From the NCBI GenBank assembly GCA_900553065.1, contig USBZ01000001.1, forward strand, positions 62,001 to 126,000: a DNA stretch of 64,000 bases, read 5' to 3'. Source of the stretch: an uncultured Desulfovibrio sp. Its GTDB lineage: Bacteria; Desulfobacterota; Desulfovibrionia; Desulfovibrionales; Desulfovibrionaceae. A program made the position numbers and the translations under genes. This document shows positions 1-8,208 of the stretch, piece after piece; the first letter of the stretch is position 1; each line of letters starts with the position of its first letter. Under the pieces are notes generated by a model that ran no database searches, was not told the DNA's origin, and saw only the letters and a program-made list of their open reading frames with translations.

Positions 1-729
1 GTCGCAGGCCTGTCCACCTTCGCCCTGGCCGCCGGAGCGGCCCGTGCCGAAGCGGCCGAGGCCTCCTATGAAGCCTATCCCGAGGGTCTGAAGGCCAAGC
101 GCTGGGCCATGGTCATCGATACCCGTCGCATCCAGACGGTGGAAGACATGCGCCCCATCGTGGAAGCCTGCCATAAGGAGCACAATGTGCCCGACGTGCC
201 CGCTCCCCGTGAAATCAAGTGGATCTGGGACGACACCTTCGAACACGCCTTTGCCAACGACCCCGATCCCATGCTGCCGGAAAACGTGGAAAACCGCCGC
301 TTTTTCCTGCTCTGCAACCACTGCACCAATCCTTCCTGCGTGCGCGTCTGCCCCGCCGGCGCCACCTACAAGACGGAAGGCGGACTCGTGGCCATCGACT
401 ATCACCGCTGCGTAGGCTGCCGTTTCTGCATGGCCGCCTGCCCCTACGGCTCCAGAAGCTTCAACTTCATGGATCCCCGCGAGCACCTCAAGGACCTGAA
501 TCCCGACTACCCCACCCGCATGCGCGGCGTGGTGGAAAAGTGCACCTTCTGCGCCGAACGCCTGGAAAAGGGTCTCATGCCCGCCTGCGTCGAGGCCTCC
601 AACGGCGCCATCATCTTCGGTGATCTCAACGACCCGAACTCCAACGTGCGCCGCGCCCTCGCCAAGAACTTCAGCATTCGCCGCAGACCCGAACTGGGCA
701 CCGATCCCGGCGTCTATTACATCATCTAG
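1..729 (+). CDS. dsrO: DsrO, periplasmic ferredoxin-like subunit of DsrMKJOP (5' partial)
   Basis: Iron-sulfur subunit of the DsrMKJOP complex, which links the membrane quinone pool to dissimilatory sulfite reduction. The frame is open from base 1, and its first residues (VAGLSTFALAAGAARA) look like the end of a Tat signal peptide, so the true start lies outside the window and about 242 residues are seen. Three cysteine groups for [4Fe-4S] clusters are visible: CNHCTNPSCVRVCP, CVGCRFCMAACP, and CTFC followed by a further Cys in LMPACVEAS. The identification rests on these motifs and on the directly following dsrP gene, only 9 bases away. The HmcB/QrcC family is similar, but the partner NrfD-like subunit matches DsrP best. 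Confidence 0.88.
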   Translation, partial: VAGLSTFALAAGAARAEAAEASYEAYPEGLKAKRWAMVIDTRRIQTVEDMRPIVEACHKEHNVPDVPAPREIKWIWDDTFEHAFANDPDPMLPENVENRRFFLLCNHCTNPSCVRVCPAGATYKTEGGLVAIDYHRCVGCRFCMAACPYGSRSFNFMDPREHLKDLNPDYPTRMRGVVEKCTFCAERLEKGLMPACVEASNGAIIFGDLNDPNSNVRRALAKNFSIRRRPELGTDPGVYYII

Positions 730-738
730 GAGGGAACC

Positions 739-1917
739 ATGGTTGAAAAAGTTCTCAAGGGTTCTCCCAAGTACTACATGTGGCTGATCTTCCTGCTGGC
801 CATCATAGGATACGCCTTCATCGTCTATGTGTTCCAGCTCATCTACGGTCTGCAGATGACCGGTCTTACCCGCAACACGTCCTGGGGCTTCTACATCGCC
901 CAGTTCACCTATCTGGTGGGCGTGGCCGCCGCGGCCGTGATGCTGGTGCTTCCCGCCACCTTCCATCACTATCATCCCTACCACCGCGTCATCGTGTTCG
1001 CAGAATTCCTCGCCATCGGCGCGGTCATCATGTGCATGCTCTTCATCGTGGTGGATATGGGCCAGCCGCAGCGTGTGCTGAACATCATTCTGCATCCCAC
1101 GCCGAACTCGGTCATGTTCTGGGACGCCACCGTGCTCTGCGGCTACCTGCTGCTGAATGCGGTCATCGGCTGGACCTCCCTGGAGCATGAAAGTAGTCAT
1201 GTGGCCGTGCCCCGCTGGGTGAAGGTGCTCGTGGTCATCTCCATCTTCTGGGCCTTCTCCATCCACACCGTTACGGCCTTCCTGTACGCAGGTCTCCCCG
1301 GACGTCACTACTGGCTCTCCGCCATCATGGCCGCCCGCTTCCTGGCTTCCGCCTTCTGCGCCGGTCCTTCCATCCTGCTGCTCGCCCTGCTGCTTCTGAA
1401 GCGCCTCACCGGCTTCGATCCCGGCAAGGCCGTGGTGAAGTCCCTGTCCATCACCATCGCCTACGCCATGGGCCTGAACATGTTCTTCTATGTGCTTGAA
1501 CTGTTCACCGCCTTCTACAGCGGCGTTCCCGGTCACGCTCATCCCATCGTGTTCATCTTCAATGGTCACGAAGGACTCAACGTGTGGCTGAACGGCTGGA
1601 TGTGGTTCGCCGTGGTGCTCGCCTTCGCCAGCATCTTCCTGCTTGCCATTCCCAAGTTCCGCAACAACATGAAGATCCTGCCCTGGGCGCTCGTCATGCT
1701 TGTCATCGCTTCCTGGATCGACAAGGGCCTCGGCCTGCTCATCGGCGGCTTCTCCCCCACTCCTTACGAGACCTATGAAGTCTATACTCCCACCTTCTGG
1801 GAAGTCTCCGTCGGTCTCGGCATCTTCGCCGTGGGCGCCCTCGTGGTCACCCTGCTGTGGAAGATCGCCCTTGAAATGAAGCGTGAAGGCGGCGAACCCT
1901 TCGAACTCGCCGAATAA
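739..1917 (+). CDS. dsrP: DsrP, NrfD-like integral membrane subunit of DsrMKJOP
   Basis: Quinone-interacting membrane subunit (392 aa) that pairs with DsrO to move electrons between menaquinone and the periplasmic iron-sulfur and heme subunits. About ten hydrophobic segments span the protein, as expected for the NrfD/PsrC family. The stretches NTSWGFYIAQFTYLVGVAAA and ILHPTPNSVMFWD are characteristic of DsrP. An AGGAGGG ribosome-binding site overlaps the dsrO stop codon, so the two are translated together. A strong hairpin follows the stop, consistent with this being the last gene of the dsrMKJOP operon. Confidence 0.9.
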   Translation: MVEKVLKGSPKYYMWLIFLLAIIGYAFIVYVFQLIYGLQMTGLTRNTSWGFYIAQFTYLVGVAAAAVMLVLPATFHHYHPYHRVIVFAEFLAIGAVIMCMLFIVVDMGQPQRVLNIILHPTPNSVMFWDATVLCGYLLLNAVIGWTSLEHESSHVAVPRWVKVLVVISIFWAFSIHTVTAFLYAGLPGRHYWLSAIMAARFLASAFCAGPSILLLALLLLKRLTGFDPGKAVVKSLSITIAYAMGLNMFFYVLELFTAFYSGVPGHAHPIVFIFNGHEGLNVWLNGWMWFAVVLAFASIFLLAIPKFRNNMKILPWALVMLVIASWIDKGLGLLIGGFSPTPYETYEVYTPTFWEVSVGLGIFAVGALVVTLLWKIALEMKREGGEPFELAE

Positions 1918-1966
1918 CGCTTTGCGCGGTACGGCTTCCGCCGTACCTGATACGCAGACATGAAAA

Positions 1967-2003
1967 GAAGGCCCGGACGCTGGACAGCATCCGGGCCTTC
2001 TCC
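1967..2003 (+). terminator. Rho-independent terminator after dsrP
   Basis: An 11-bp perfect stem (GAAGGCCCGGA paired with TCCGGGCCTTC at 1990-2000) closes a 12-base loop about 50 bases after the dsrP stop. The downstream T-run is weak (TTCTCC). A smaller hairpin (GGTACGG/CCGTACC) sits just upstream at about 1926-1947. Together they likely end the dsr operon. Confidence 0.65.
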
Positions 2004-2197
2004 ATTATCTGTGACGCTCCCGCGCCGGAAAGACTTCACTCTCCGTCAATTCCCTCTTCATCCAAAAAATGGGAAACTTTCCTCTGCCGATTCAATGAAA
2101 CATCGGCATCTTGTTCTTAAGAAAAAGGAGAGAACAAGCCCCCCGGCCTTGTGCTGCAACGAAGCGTTTCCGCAAGTGCAGGCAGAATCCCCCTGCC

Positions 2198-2226
2198 TTG
2201 ACGCCGCAGAACGCCCCGGCTATAAC
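2198..2226 (+). promoter_or_regulatory. Sigma-70 type promoter of upp
   Basis: TTGACG (2198-2203) and TATAAC (2221-2226) are separated by exactly 17 bases. They lie about 60 bases before the upp start codon. The rest of the 367-base dsrP-upp gap holds the dsrP terminator and nothing else I recognise. Confidence 0.72.
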
Positions 2227-2284
2227 TCATCATAGTCTGGGTACTCTGTGCCTGTTCCCTCTCAATCCAACAAGGACTGTCATC

Positions 2285-2911
2285 ATGGCTCTGCATATCG
2301 TTGATCATCCCCTCATCCGTCACAAGCTCGGCCTGCTCCGCAAGGAAAGCACCTCCACCAGCGAATTCCGCATGCTGGCCAAGGAAGTGGCCCGTCTTCT
2401 TACCTATGAAGCCACCAAGAATCTTCCCACGGAAAAGAAGATGGTTAAAGGCTGGGCCGGGCAGGTGGAAGTCGACTACCTTGCAGGCAAGATGATCACC
2501 ATCGTTCCCATTCTCCGCGCAGGTCTCGGACTCATGGACGGAGTGCTCGACATGGTTCCCGGCGCCAAGATCAGCGTTCTGGGCATGTACCGCAATGAAG
2601 AAACGCTGGAGCCTGTGGAATACTACAAGAAGCTGGCCCGTCGCATCGACCAGCGCGTAGCCTTCATTCTTGATCCCATGCTGGCCACCGGCGGATCTCT
2701 CATCGCCGCCATCGACGTGCTCAAGAAGCACGGCTGCACTCAGATCTGCTCCCTCAACCTCGTGGCCGCTCCCGAAGGCGTGAAGGCCGTGCTCGACAAG
2801 CATCCCGACGTGGAAATCTATGCCGCCGCTCTCGACTCCCACCTCAATGAGGACGGCTACATCATTCCCGGTCTCGGTGACGCCGGCGACCGCATCTTCG
2901 GCACGAGATAG
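2285..2911 (+). CDS. upp: Uracil phosphoribosyltransferase
   Basis: Converts uracil and PRPP to UMP and pyrophosphate in pyrimidine salvage (cytosol). The 208-residue length is the family norm. The PRPP loop DPMLATGGS is at residues 130-138, and the uracil-site end [11 protein letters not shown] closes the protein. The ATG at 2285 is chosen because the protein then starts [10 protein letters not shown] as in the family; an in-frame extension to 2111 would cross the promoter. AAGGA lies upstream at about 2271. It is a single-gene unit between its own promoter and terminator. Confidence 0.95.
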   Translation: MALHIVDHPLIRHKLGLLRKESTSTSEFRMLAKEVARLLTYEATKNLPTEKKMVKGWAGQVEVDYLAGKMITIVPILRAGLGLMDGVLDMVPGAKISVLGMYRNEETLEPVEYYKKLARRIDQRVAFILDPMLATGGSLIAAIDVLKKHGCTQICSLNLVAAPEGVKAVLDKHPDVEIYAAALDSHLNEDGYIIPGLGDAGDRIFGTR

Positions 2912-2982
2912 AACGCTCAGGCGTTCCGGTAAGAGCTGCCGCCTCCGGCAGTTCTGTCCGCACATCTCTGACTAAAGCTTTC

Positions 2983-3018
2983 AGAAGGCCCGGAACATAA
3001 AGTTCCGGGCCTTCTTCG
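2983..3018 (+). terminator. Rho-independent terminator after upp
   Basis: A 14-bp perfect stem (AGAAGGCCCGGAAC with GTTCCGGGCCTTCT) closes a 5-base loop about 70 bases after the upp stop. It resembles the dsrP terminator stem. The remainder of the 318-base gap up to 3230 shows no other feature I can support beyond a TTGAAC hexamer at 3181 without a convincing -10. Confidence 0.7.
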
Positions 3019-3229
3019 TGCATTCTCCTCCTCCCTCAGCCGGTTCCCTTTTCCACGGATTCTGCTCCGGTTGACGCCTTCCGTCATGAAACATACAAAG
3101 AAAGAACCGATGTCTCTGCCTTTCAGGCGCAGGAGCGGACGAGACCGGACGTCCTTCTCCGTTCATCCCGGCACGGTATTTTGAACAAGGTCCCGGCTTT
3201 TTACGCATTCCCGTCACAGGCAGGTCCGC

Positions 3230-4258
3230 ATGGCGCGTTATTCTTCCAGAATCAGCAACAAACACATGGTTGTCGTACGCTTCAGCTCGCTGGGCGACGT
3301 CGTTCTCACCACAGGCGTGCTTCTCGACTGGCACAAAAAGCACGGAACCATGTTCACCGTCATCACGAAGGAAGCCTTCGAGCCGGTCTTTGCCGGGCAT
3401 CCTGCCGTTCTCAACGTCATCGGCTTCGACGAGAACGATCTGCACGGCCAGACGCAGGCCATGAACTTCCGCGGCCTCATGGAAAAATACCGCGACTCTC
3501 CCCTGCTGGATCTGCACCGCAATCTGCGTTCCGCCATGCTGGCAAGAATCTGGCGCGACGCCATCATCTGCTACAGCAAGATGGCGCTGGCCCGCCGCAT
3601 CTTTCTCTGGAGCAAAGGACGCTTCTTCGGAGAACAGCTGCGCCGCTACAATGTGCCGCAGCGCTATGCCATCGGCCTTTACGACAAGGAAAACGTGCCG
3701 GCTGCCTCGGAGCTGCGCCCGTGCATTTTCCTTTCCGAGGAAGAAAAAGCCGCAGCCGCGGCAAGAGTGGCGCATCTTCGCCGCGAAAAGCGGCCCCTGG
3801 TCGCCCTGCACCCCTTTGCCACGCATGAAGCCAAAAGCTGGCCCGCAGAAACATGGCTCCGCCTTGCCGCCCTGCTCAGGAAGGAAAACATCGACTACTT
3901 CTGGGTAGGGCAGGGACAGGGCATCGAGGAGGAAGATTCCTCCCGCAGTTTCATCAACAATACCGGTCTGCGCGAGCTGTTCGGTCTTATTCATGAGGCA
4001 GACGTGCTCATCACCGGCGATTCCGGCCCCATGCACATCGCCACGGCCGTGAACACCCCCGTGCTTGCCCTGTTCGGCCCCACCTGCCGGGAATGGGGTT
4101 TCTTCCCCTCCGGAGAACATGACCGAGTACTCCAGCTTTCCATGCCCTGCCGCCCCTGCTCCCTGCACGGCTCAGGCTCCTGCAACAGGAATAATGCCTG
4201 CATCACGGGCATAGAACCGGAACAGGTGCTGGAAGAACTGAAGGCCATGATTTCCTGA
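3230..4258 (+). CDS. Glycosyltransferase family 9 (heptosyltransferase-like)
   Basis: Cytosolic glycosyltransferase of the ADP-heptose:LPS heptosyltransferase family (GT9), expected to act on the lipopolysaccharide core. The N-terminal Rossmann-like motif FSSLGDVVLTTGV is at residues 18-30, and the diagnostic GDSGPMHIA sugar-nucleotide motif is at 263-271. The length of 342 aa is normal. The C-terminus is cysteine-rich (CRPCSLHGSGSC). I cannot tell from sequence alone which heptose position it serves. It is not clearly in an operon with its neighbours. Confidence 0.85.
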   Translation: MARYSSRISNKHMVVVRFSSLGDVVLTTGVLLDWHKKHGTMFTVITKEAFEPVFAGHPAVLNVIGFDENDLHGQTQAMNFRGLMEKYRDSPLLDLHRNLRSAMLARIWRDAIICYSKMALARRIFLWSKGRFFGEQLRRYNVPQRYAIGLYDKENVPAASELRPCIFLSEEEKAAAAARVAHLRREKRPLVALHPFATHEAKSWPAETWLRLAALLRKENIDYFWVGQGQGIEEEDSSRSFINNTGLRELFGLIHEADVLITGDSGPMHIATAVNTPVLALFGPTCREWGFFPSGEHDRVLQLSMPCRPCSLHGSGSCNRNNACITGIEPEQVLEELKAMIS

Positions 4259-4412
4259 AAAGAACTGAGGGAAAACATGTGCGCCGGTCAGCGTGGACCG
4301 AGCCTGCACGCACGGAAAAAATCTGTCATCTTCCACACTTGCGAGCAGCATTTTCGGCAAGCGGAACCATGTGATTTTTCTGTCATTTCTCCAGAAAAAA
4401 GATTCTCTTCGG

Positions 4413-4441
4413 TTGACCTGACACTACTCTGATGTTAGAGT
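4413..4441 (+). promoter_or_regulatory. Putative sigma-70 promoter of the hyn hydrogenase operon
   Basis: TTGACC (4413-4418) and TAGAGT (4436-4441) are 17 bases apart, about 135 bases before hynB. This is the only recognisable signal in the 318-base gap 4259-4576, apart from a ribosome-binding site at about 4461 that leads into a four-codon reading frame ending at 4485. Confidence 0.5.
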
Positions 4442-4576
4442 CGGAAATAAAGTAATATCAGGAGAAGCTCATGCCTTGCGCATGACTTGTTCTACAAAAC
4501 GGCAAAAACCGCGATCTTCCCGCCGCCTTGGAAGCCCTCGCGGAAAAGTCCTGTCTATCAGCGCCAGGAGGGCCTT

Positions 4577-5527
4577 ATGCAAATCTCCATCGGTCTGGGG
4601 AAAGAAGGCGCGGAAGAACGCCTTGAAAAGCGGGGCGTATCGCGCCGCGACTTTCTGAAATTCTGTTCCACTGTGGCTGTGGCCTTGGGCATGGGGCCTT
4701 CGTTTGCTCCCGCCGTAGCCAAAGCGCTCACGTCCTCCGCTCGTCCTGCGGTCATCTATCTGCATGATGCCGAGTGCACGGGCTGCACGGAAGCGCTGCT
4801 GCGCAGCAGCAAGCCCTTCATCGACGAACTCATTCTCGACACCATATCCCTTGATTATCAGGAAACCATCATGGCCGCCGCCGGCGAAGCCGCCGAAGAT
4901 GCTCTGCACATGGCCATGAAGAATCCCAACGGCTATGTGTGCATCGTGGAAGGCGCCATTCCCACGGCCATGGACGGTCTGTACGGCACCATCGGCGGCA
5001 AGACCATGTACGCCATCAACAAGGAAGTGCTGCCCGGCGCCAAGGCCGTCATTTCCTACGGTACCTGCGCCTGCTTCGGCGGCATTCCCTCCGCGGCTCC
5101 CAATCCTTCCGGCTGCAAGGGCGTCAACGACTGCTTTGCCGATCTCGGCATCAAGGCCATCAACGTGCCCGGCTGCCCGCCCAATCCGCTGAATCTCATC
5201 GGCACCATCGCTGCCGTGCTTTCCGGTGCGAAGCTGGAACTCGACGCGCTGAATCGTCCGCTGGCCTTCTACGGGCACACCGTGCACGAACTGTGCGAAC
5301 GCCTGCCCCATTTTGAAGCCGGAGAATTCGCTCCCTCCTTCGACTCCGAGGAAGCCCGCAAGGGCTGGTGCCTCTACAAGCTCGGCTGCAAGGGCCCGGT
5401 GACCTACAACAACTGCCCCAAGGCTCTGTTCAACGACGTGAGCTGGCCCGTGGCCGCCGGTCATCCCTGCATCGGATGTTCCGAACCGAACTTCTGGGAC
5501 AAGATGACCCCCTTCTATGAAAACTAG
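4577..5527 (+). CDS. hynB: Periplasmic [NiFe] hydrogenase small subunit
   Basis: Electron-transfer subunit of a periplasmic uptake [NiFe] hydrogenase; it carries three iron-sulfur clusters from the active site towards cytochrome c3. The protein has 316 aa. A Tat signal with the twin-arginine motif SRRDFLKF is at residues 22-29 and exports the folded heterodimer. Cluster ligands are visible: CTGC at 67-70, [15 protein letters not shown], the His of GHTVHELC, and [14 protein letters not shown]. The ATG at 4577 is preferred over an in-frame start at 4487 because AGGAGGG precedes it and the protein then begins like known Desulfovibrio small subunits. Gene naming varies (hynB in D. vulgaris, hydA or hynA elsewhere). 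The large subunit follows after 14 bases. Confidence 0.93.
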   Translation: MQISIGLGKEGAEERLEKRGVSRRDFLKFCSTVAVALGMGPSFAPAVAKALTSSARPAVIYLHDAECTGCTEALLRSSKPFIDELILDTISLDYQETIMAAAGEAAEDALHMAMKNPNGYVCIVEGAIPTAMDGLYGTIGGKTMYAINKEVLPGAKAVISYGTCACFGGIPSAAPNPSGCKGVNDCFADLGIKAINVPGCPPNPLNLIGTIAAVLSGAKLELDALNRPLAFYGHTVHELCERLPHFEAGEFAPSFDSEEARKGWCLYKLGCKGPVTYNNCPKALFNDVSWPVAAGHPCIGCSEPNFWDKMTPFYEN

Positions 5528-5541
5528 CGAGTAATGCCATC

Positions 5542-7221
5542 ATGAGCGAAGCAAAAACTACTCCCCAGAGTTCCTATACCGGACCCATCGTGGTGGATCC
5601 GCTCACCCGTATCGAGGGCCATCTCCGCATCGAGGTGGAAGTCGAAAACGGCCGGGTCAAGGATGCCAGAAGCTGCTCCACCCTGTTCCGCGGACTGGAA
5701 ACCATTCTCAAGGGCCGCGATCCCCGCGATGCCCAGTTCTTCACCGCCCGTACCTGCGGCGTGTGCACCTACACCCATGCTCTGGCGTCCACCCGTGCCC
5801 TGGAAGACGCCATGAAGATCGAACTGCCCCGCAACGCCACGCTGATCCGCAATCTGGTGCTGGGCATGCAGAACCTGCACGACCACGTGGTGCACTTCTA
5901 TCACCTGCACGCCCTCGACTTCGTCGACGTGGCTTCCGCCATCAAAGCCGATCCCGCCAAGGCCGCCAAGCTGAACGCCTCCATCTCTCCCCGTCCCACC
6001 AGCGAGGAAGAGCTGCGTGCCGTGCAGGCCAAGGTCAAGACGCTTGTGGAAAGCGGTCAGCTCGGCCCCTTCACCAACGCCTACTTCCTCGGCGGACATC
6101 CTTCCTACTATCTGGAACCCGAAGCCAACCTCGTGGCCACGGCTCACTATCTGGAAGCGCTGCGCGTTCAGGTGGAAATCGCCCGTGCCACGGCCGTGTT
6201 CGGCGCCAAGAACCCGCATCCGCAGTTCCTCGTGGCCGGCGGCGTGACCTGCTACAACGCGCTCCGTGCCGACACCATCGCTCAGTTCAAGGCTCTCTAT
6301 CAGAAGGCCCGCGCCTTTGTGGAACAGGTCTACATTCCCGATCTGCTTCTGGTGGCCGGCGCCTACAAGGACTGGGCCTCCATCGGCGGCGGCGTTTCCG
6401 ACTACATGGACTTCGGCGAATTCCCCGGTCTGGAACGCGACCTCACCACCCGCTGGCTCAAGCCCGGCGTCATCTACAACCGTGACCTCAGCACGGTTCT
6501 GCCCTTCGACGCCTCCAAGATCTCCGAACACGTGCGTCACAGCTGGTACGAAGGCGACGAAGCCCGTGTTCCCTATCAGGGCGTGACCAATCCTCACTTC
6601 ACCAAGATGGGCGATACCGACCGCTACTCCTGGATGAAGGCTCCCCGCTATGACGGCCATGCCGTGGAAACCGGCCCCCTCGCCCAGATGCTCATTTCCT
6701 ACGCTCAGGGCGACAAGCTCGTCACCTCCACCGTGGACACCGTGCTCAAGGCGCTGAATGTCGGACCTGAAGCGCTGTTCTCCACCCTGGGCCGTACCGC
6801 CGCCCGCGGCGTGGAAGCCGTGGTTGTGGCCAACGGAGTGGGTCAGTGGCTGCAGGAACTCGAAGACAACATCGCCAAGGGCGACACCAAGATCTGCATC
6901 AACACCGAAGTGCCGCAGAACGCCGAAGGCGTGGGCTTCGTGCACGCTCCCCGCGGTGGTCTGTCTCACTGGATCGTCATTGAAAAGGGCAAGATTGCCA
7001 ACTTCCAGCTCGTGGTGCCCTCCACCTGGAACCTCGGCCCCCGCTGCGGCGAAGGCAAGCTCTCCGCTGTGGAAGCCGCCCTTGTGGGCACGCCCGTGGC
7101 CGATCCCAGAAGACCTGTGGAAATCCTGCGCACCGTGCATTCCTTCGATCCGTGCATCGCCTGCGGCGTGCATGTCATCGACGGCCGCACCAATCAGGGT
7201 TACGACTTCAAGGTCCTGTAA
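5542..7221 (+). CDS. hynA: Periplasmic [NiFe] hydrogenase large subunit
   Basis: Catalytic subunit (559 aa) that binds the Ni-Fe(CN)2CO centre and oxidises or makes H2. The N-terminal ligand motif RTCGVCTYTH has its cysteines at 72 and 75, and the C-terminal motif DPCIACGVH has cysteines at 538 and 541 and His 544. All nickel ligands are ordinary cysteine codons, so this is a [NiFe] and not a [NiFeSe] enzyme. The last 15 residues after His 544 are the expected tail removed by a maturation protease, which is encoded next. It has no signal peptide of its own and travels with the small subunit through Tat. Also called hydB. Confidence 0.95.
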   Translation: MSEAKTTPQSSYTGPIVVDPLTRIEGHLRIEVEVENGRVKDARSCSTLFRGLETILKGRDPRDAQFFTARTCGVCTYTHALASTRALEDAMKIELPRNATLIRNLVLGMQNLHDHVVHFYHLHALDFVDVASAIKADPAKAAKLNASISPRPTSEEELRAVQAKVKTLVESGQLGPFTNAYFLGGHPSYYLEPEANLVATAHYLEALRVQVEIARATAVFGAKNPHPQFLVAGGVTCYNALRADTIAQFKALYQKARAFVEQVYIPDLLLVAGAYKDWASIGGGVSDYMDFGEFPGLERDLTTRWLKPGVIYNRDLSTVLPFDASKISEHVRHSWYEGDEARVPYQGVTNPHFTKMGDTDRYSWMKAPRYDGHAVETGPLAQMLISYAQGDKLVTSTVDTVLKALNVGPEALFSTLGRTAARGVEAVVVANGVGQWLQELEDNIAKGDTKICINTEVPQNAEGVGFVHAPRGGLSHWIVIEKGKIANFQLVVPSTWNLGPRCGEGKLSAVEAALVGTPVADPRRPVEILRTVHSFDPCIACGVHVIDGRTNQGYDFKVL

Positions 7222-7232
7222 AGGCTGATGAA

Positions 7233-7262
7233 GGGGAGGAGGGAAACCTCCTCCCTTTTTTC
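7233..7262 (+). terminator. Rho-independent terminator after hynA
   Basis: A 9-bp G+C-rich stem (GGGAGGAGG with CCTCCTCCC) with a GAAA tetraloop is followed by six T. It lies between hynA and hynC, so it may reduce expression of the protease relative to the structural subunits. The rest of the 266-base gap shows nothing else clear. Confidence 0.85.
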
Positions 7263-7487
7263 ATGCCCTCCTTTCCCCGGAAGCATACGGAAAGCGAGAG
7301 CAGAACATCGTTTCAAGCTGCAAATCTGCGCAGCTAAGAAGCGATGCCGTATCGCCTTCTGCAGCCTGAATCTGCTTTCACCGGTGCGGACGAAATTACC
7401 GTTCAACGATATCCGACATTTCCGCCGTCTCTCCATTGCGCCGGCACCGAACCGTCTTTTCCTGTCCTTCATCCCCTTGAGATCATC

Positions 7488-7976
7488 ATGGAACGCATTC
7501 TCATCCTTGGCGTAGGCAACATTCTCTTCACCGACGAAGGCATCGGCGTACGCGCCGTTGAATGGCTTCAGGAGCATTATGTTTTTCCTGAAAACGTTAC
7601 GCTGACGGACGGAGGAACCATGGGGATAGGCCTCATGGATGCGCTTCTTCAGACCGACCGCGTTTATGTGCTCGACGCCGTGCTCGGCGACGAAAAGCCC
7701 GGCAGCGTCTACCGTCTAACGGACAACGATCTGCGCAAAAGCATGAGCTTCCGCGACTCGCTGCATCAGACTGATCTCGTGGACACGCTCATTTACTGCG
7801 ACATTCTCGGTCACAGGCCGGAAGGCGTCGTCTTCGGCATGGAACCTTCCGACTATCAGACCATGCAGCTCGAACTCTCCCCCGTCTGCCGTGAGGCTCT
7901 TGCCGATCTTGCCCGGACTCTTGTGGATGAACTGCGCGGGCTGGGCATGGATATCAAAGAAAAGGAAAAGGCGTAG
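7488..7976 (+). CDS. hynC: Hydrogenase maturation endopeptidase (HyaD/HynC family)
   Basis: Cytosolic protease that clips the C-terminal tail of the hydrogenase large subunit after nickel insertion. The 162-aa protein has the three expected nickel-sensing residues: Glu 17 (in FTDEGIG), Asp 63 (VLDAVLGDE) and His 93 (SLHQTD). The start at 7488 gives the canonical MERILILGVGNI; longer in-frame starts add unrelated sequence. It follows hynA in the same direction but beyond a terminator, so it is either read through or has its own unrecognised promoter. The symbol hynC follows D. fructosovorans usage. Confidence 0.88.
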   Translation: MERILILGVGNILFTDEGIGVRAVEWLQEHYVFPENVTLTDGGTMGIGLMDALLQTDRVYVLDAVLGDEKPGSVYRLTDNDLRKSMSFRDSLHQTDLVDTLIYCDILGHRPEGVVFGMEPSDYQTMQLELSPVCREALADLARTLVDELRGLGMDIKEKEKA

Positions 7977-8208
7977 CCCCCTTTCCCTTCCTTCTGTATG
8001 GCGCTGCTGCAAAGCATGCCATCGGAGCCCCAAGCACGTCGCAGGGGACGGAGCTTTTCTTATTTCTACGCTCAGGACCTTTCGTTCAAAGTCCCACATC
8101 TTCCCTTCAGCAACAAGAAGCTCAGGTCATCACGTCCGAGGAAACGCCCGCTTGACGGCGTCCGAGTCTAAGCCTGATGCCCCTTTTTCCTGAAAAGAAC
8201 ATCCCCCC

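Noticed and set aside
6900..7221. [NiFeSe] hydrogenase with selenocysteine
   Set aside because: Both C-terminal ligand positions are ordinary TGC cysteine codons and no in-frame TGA is present.
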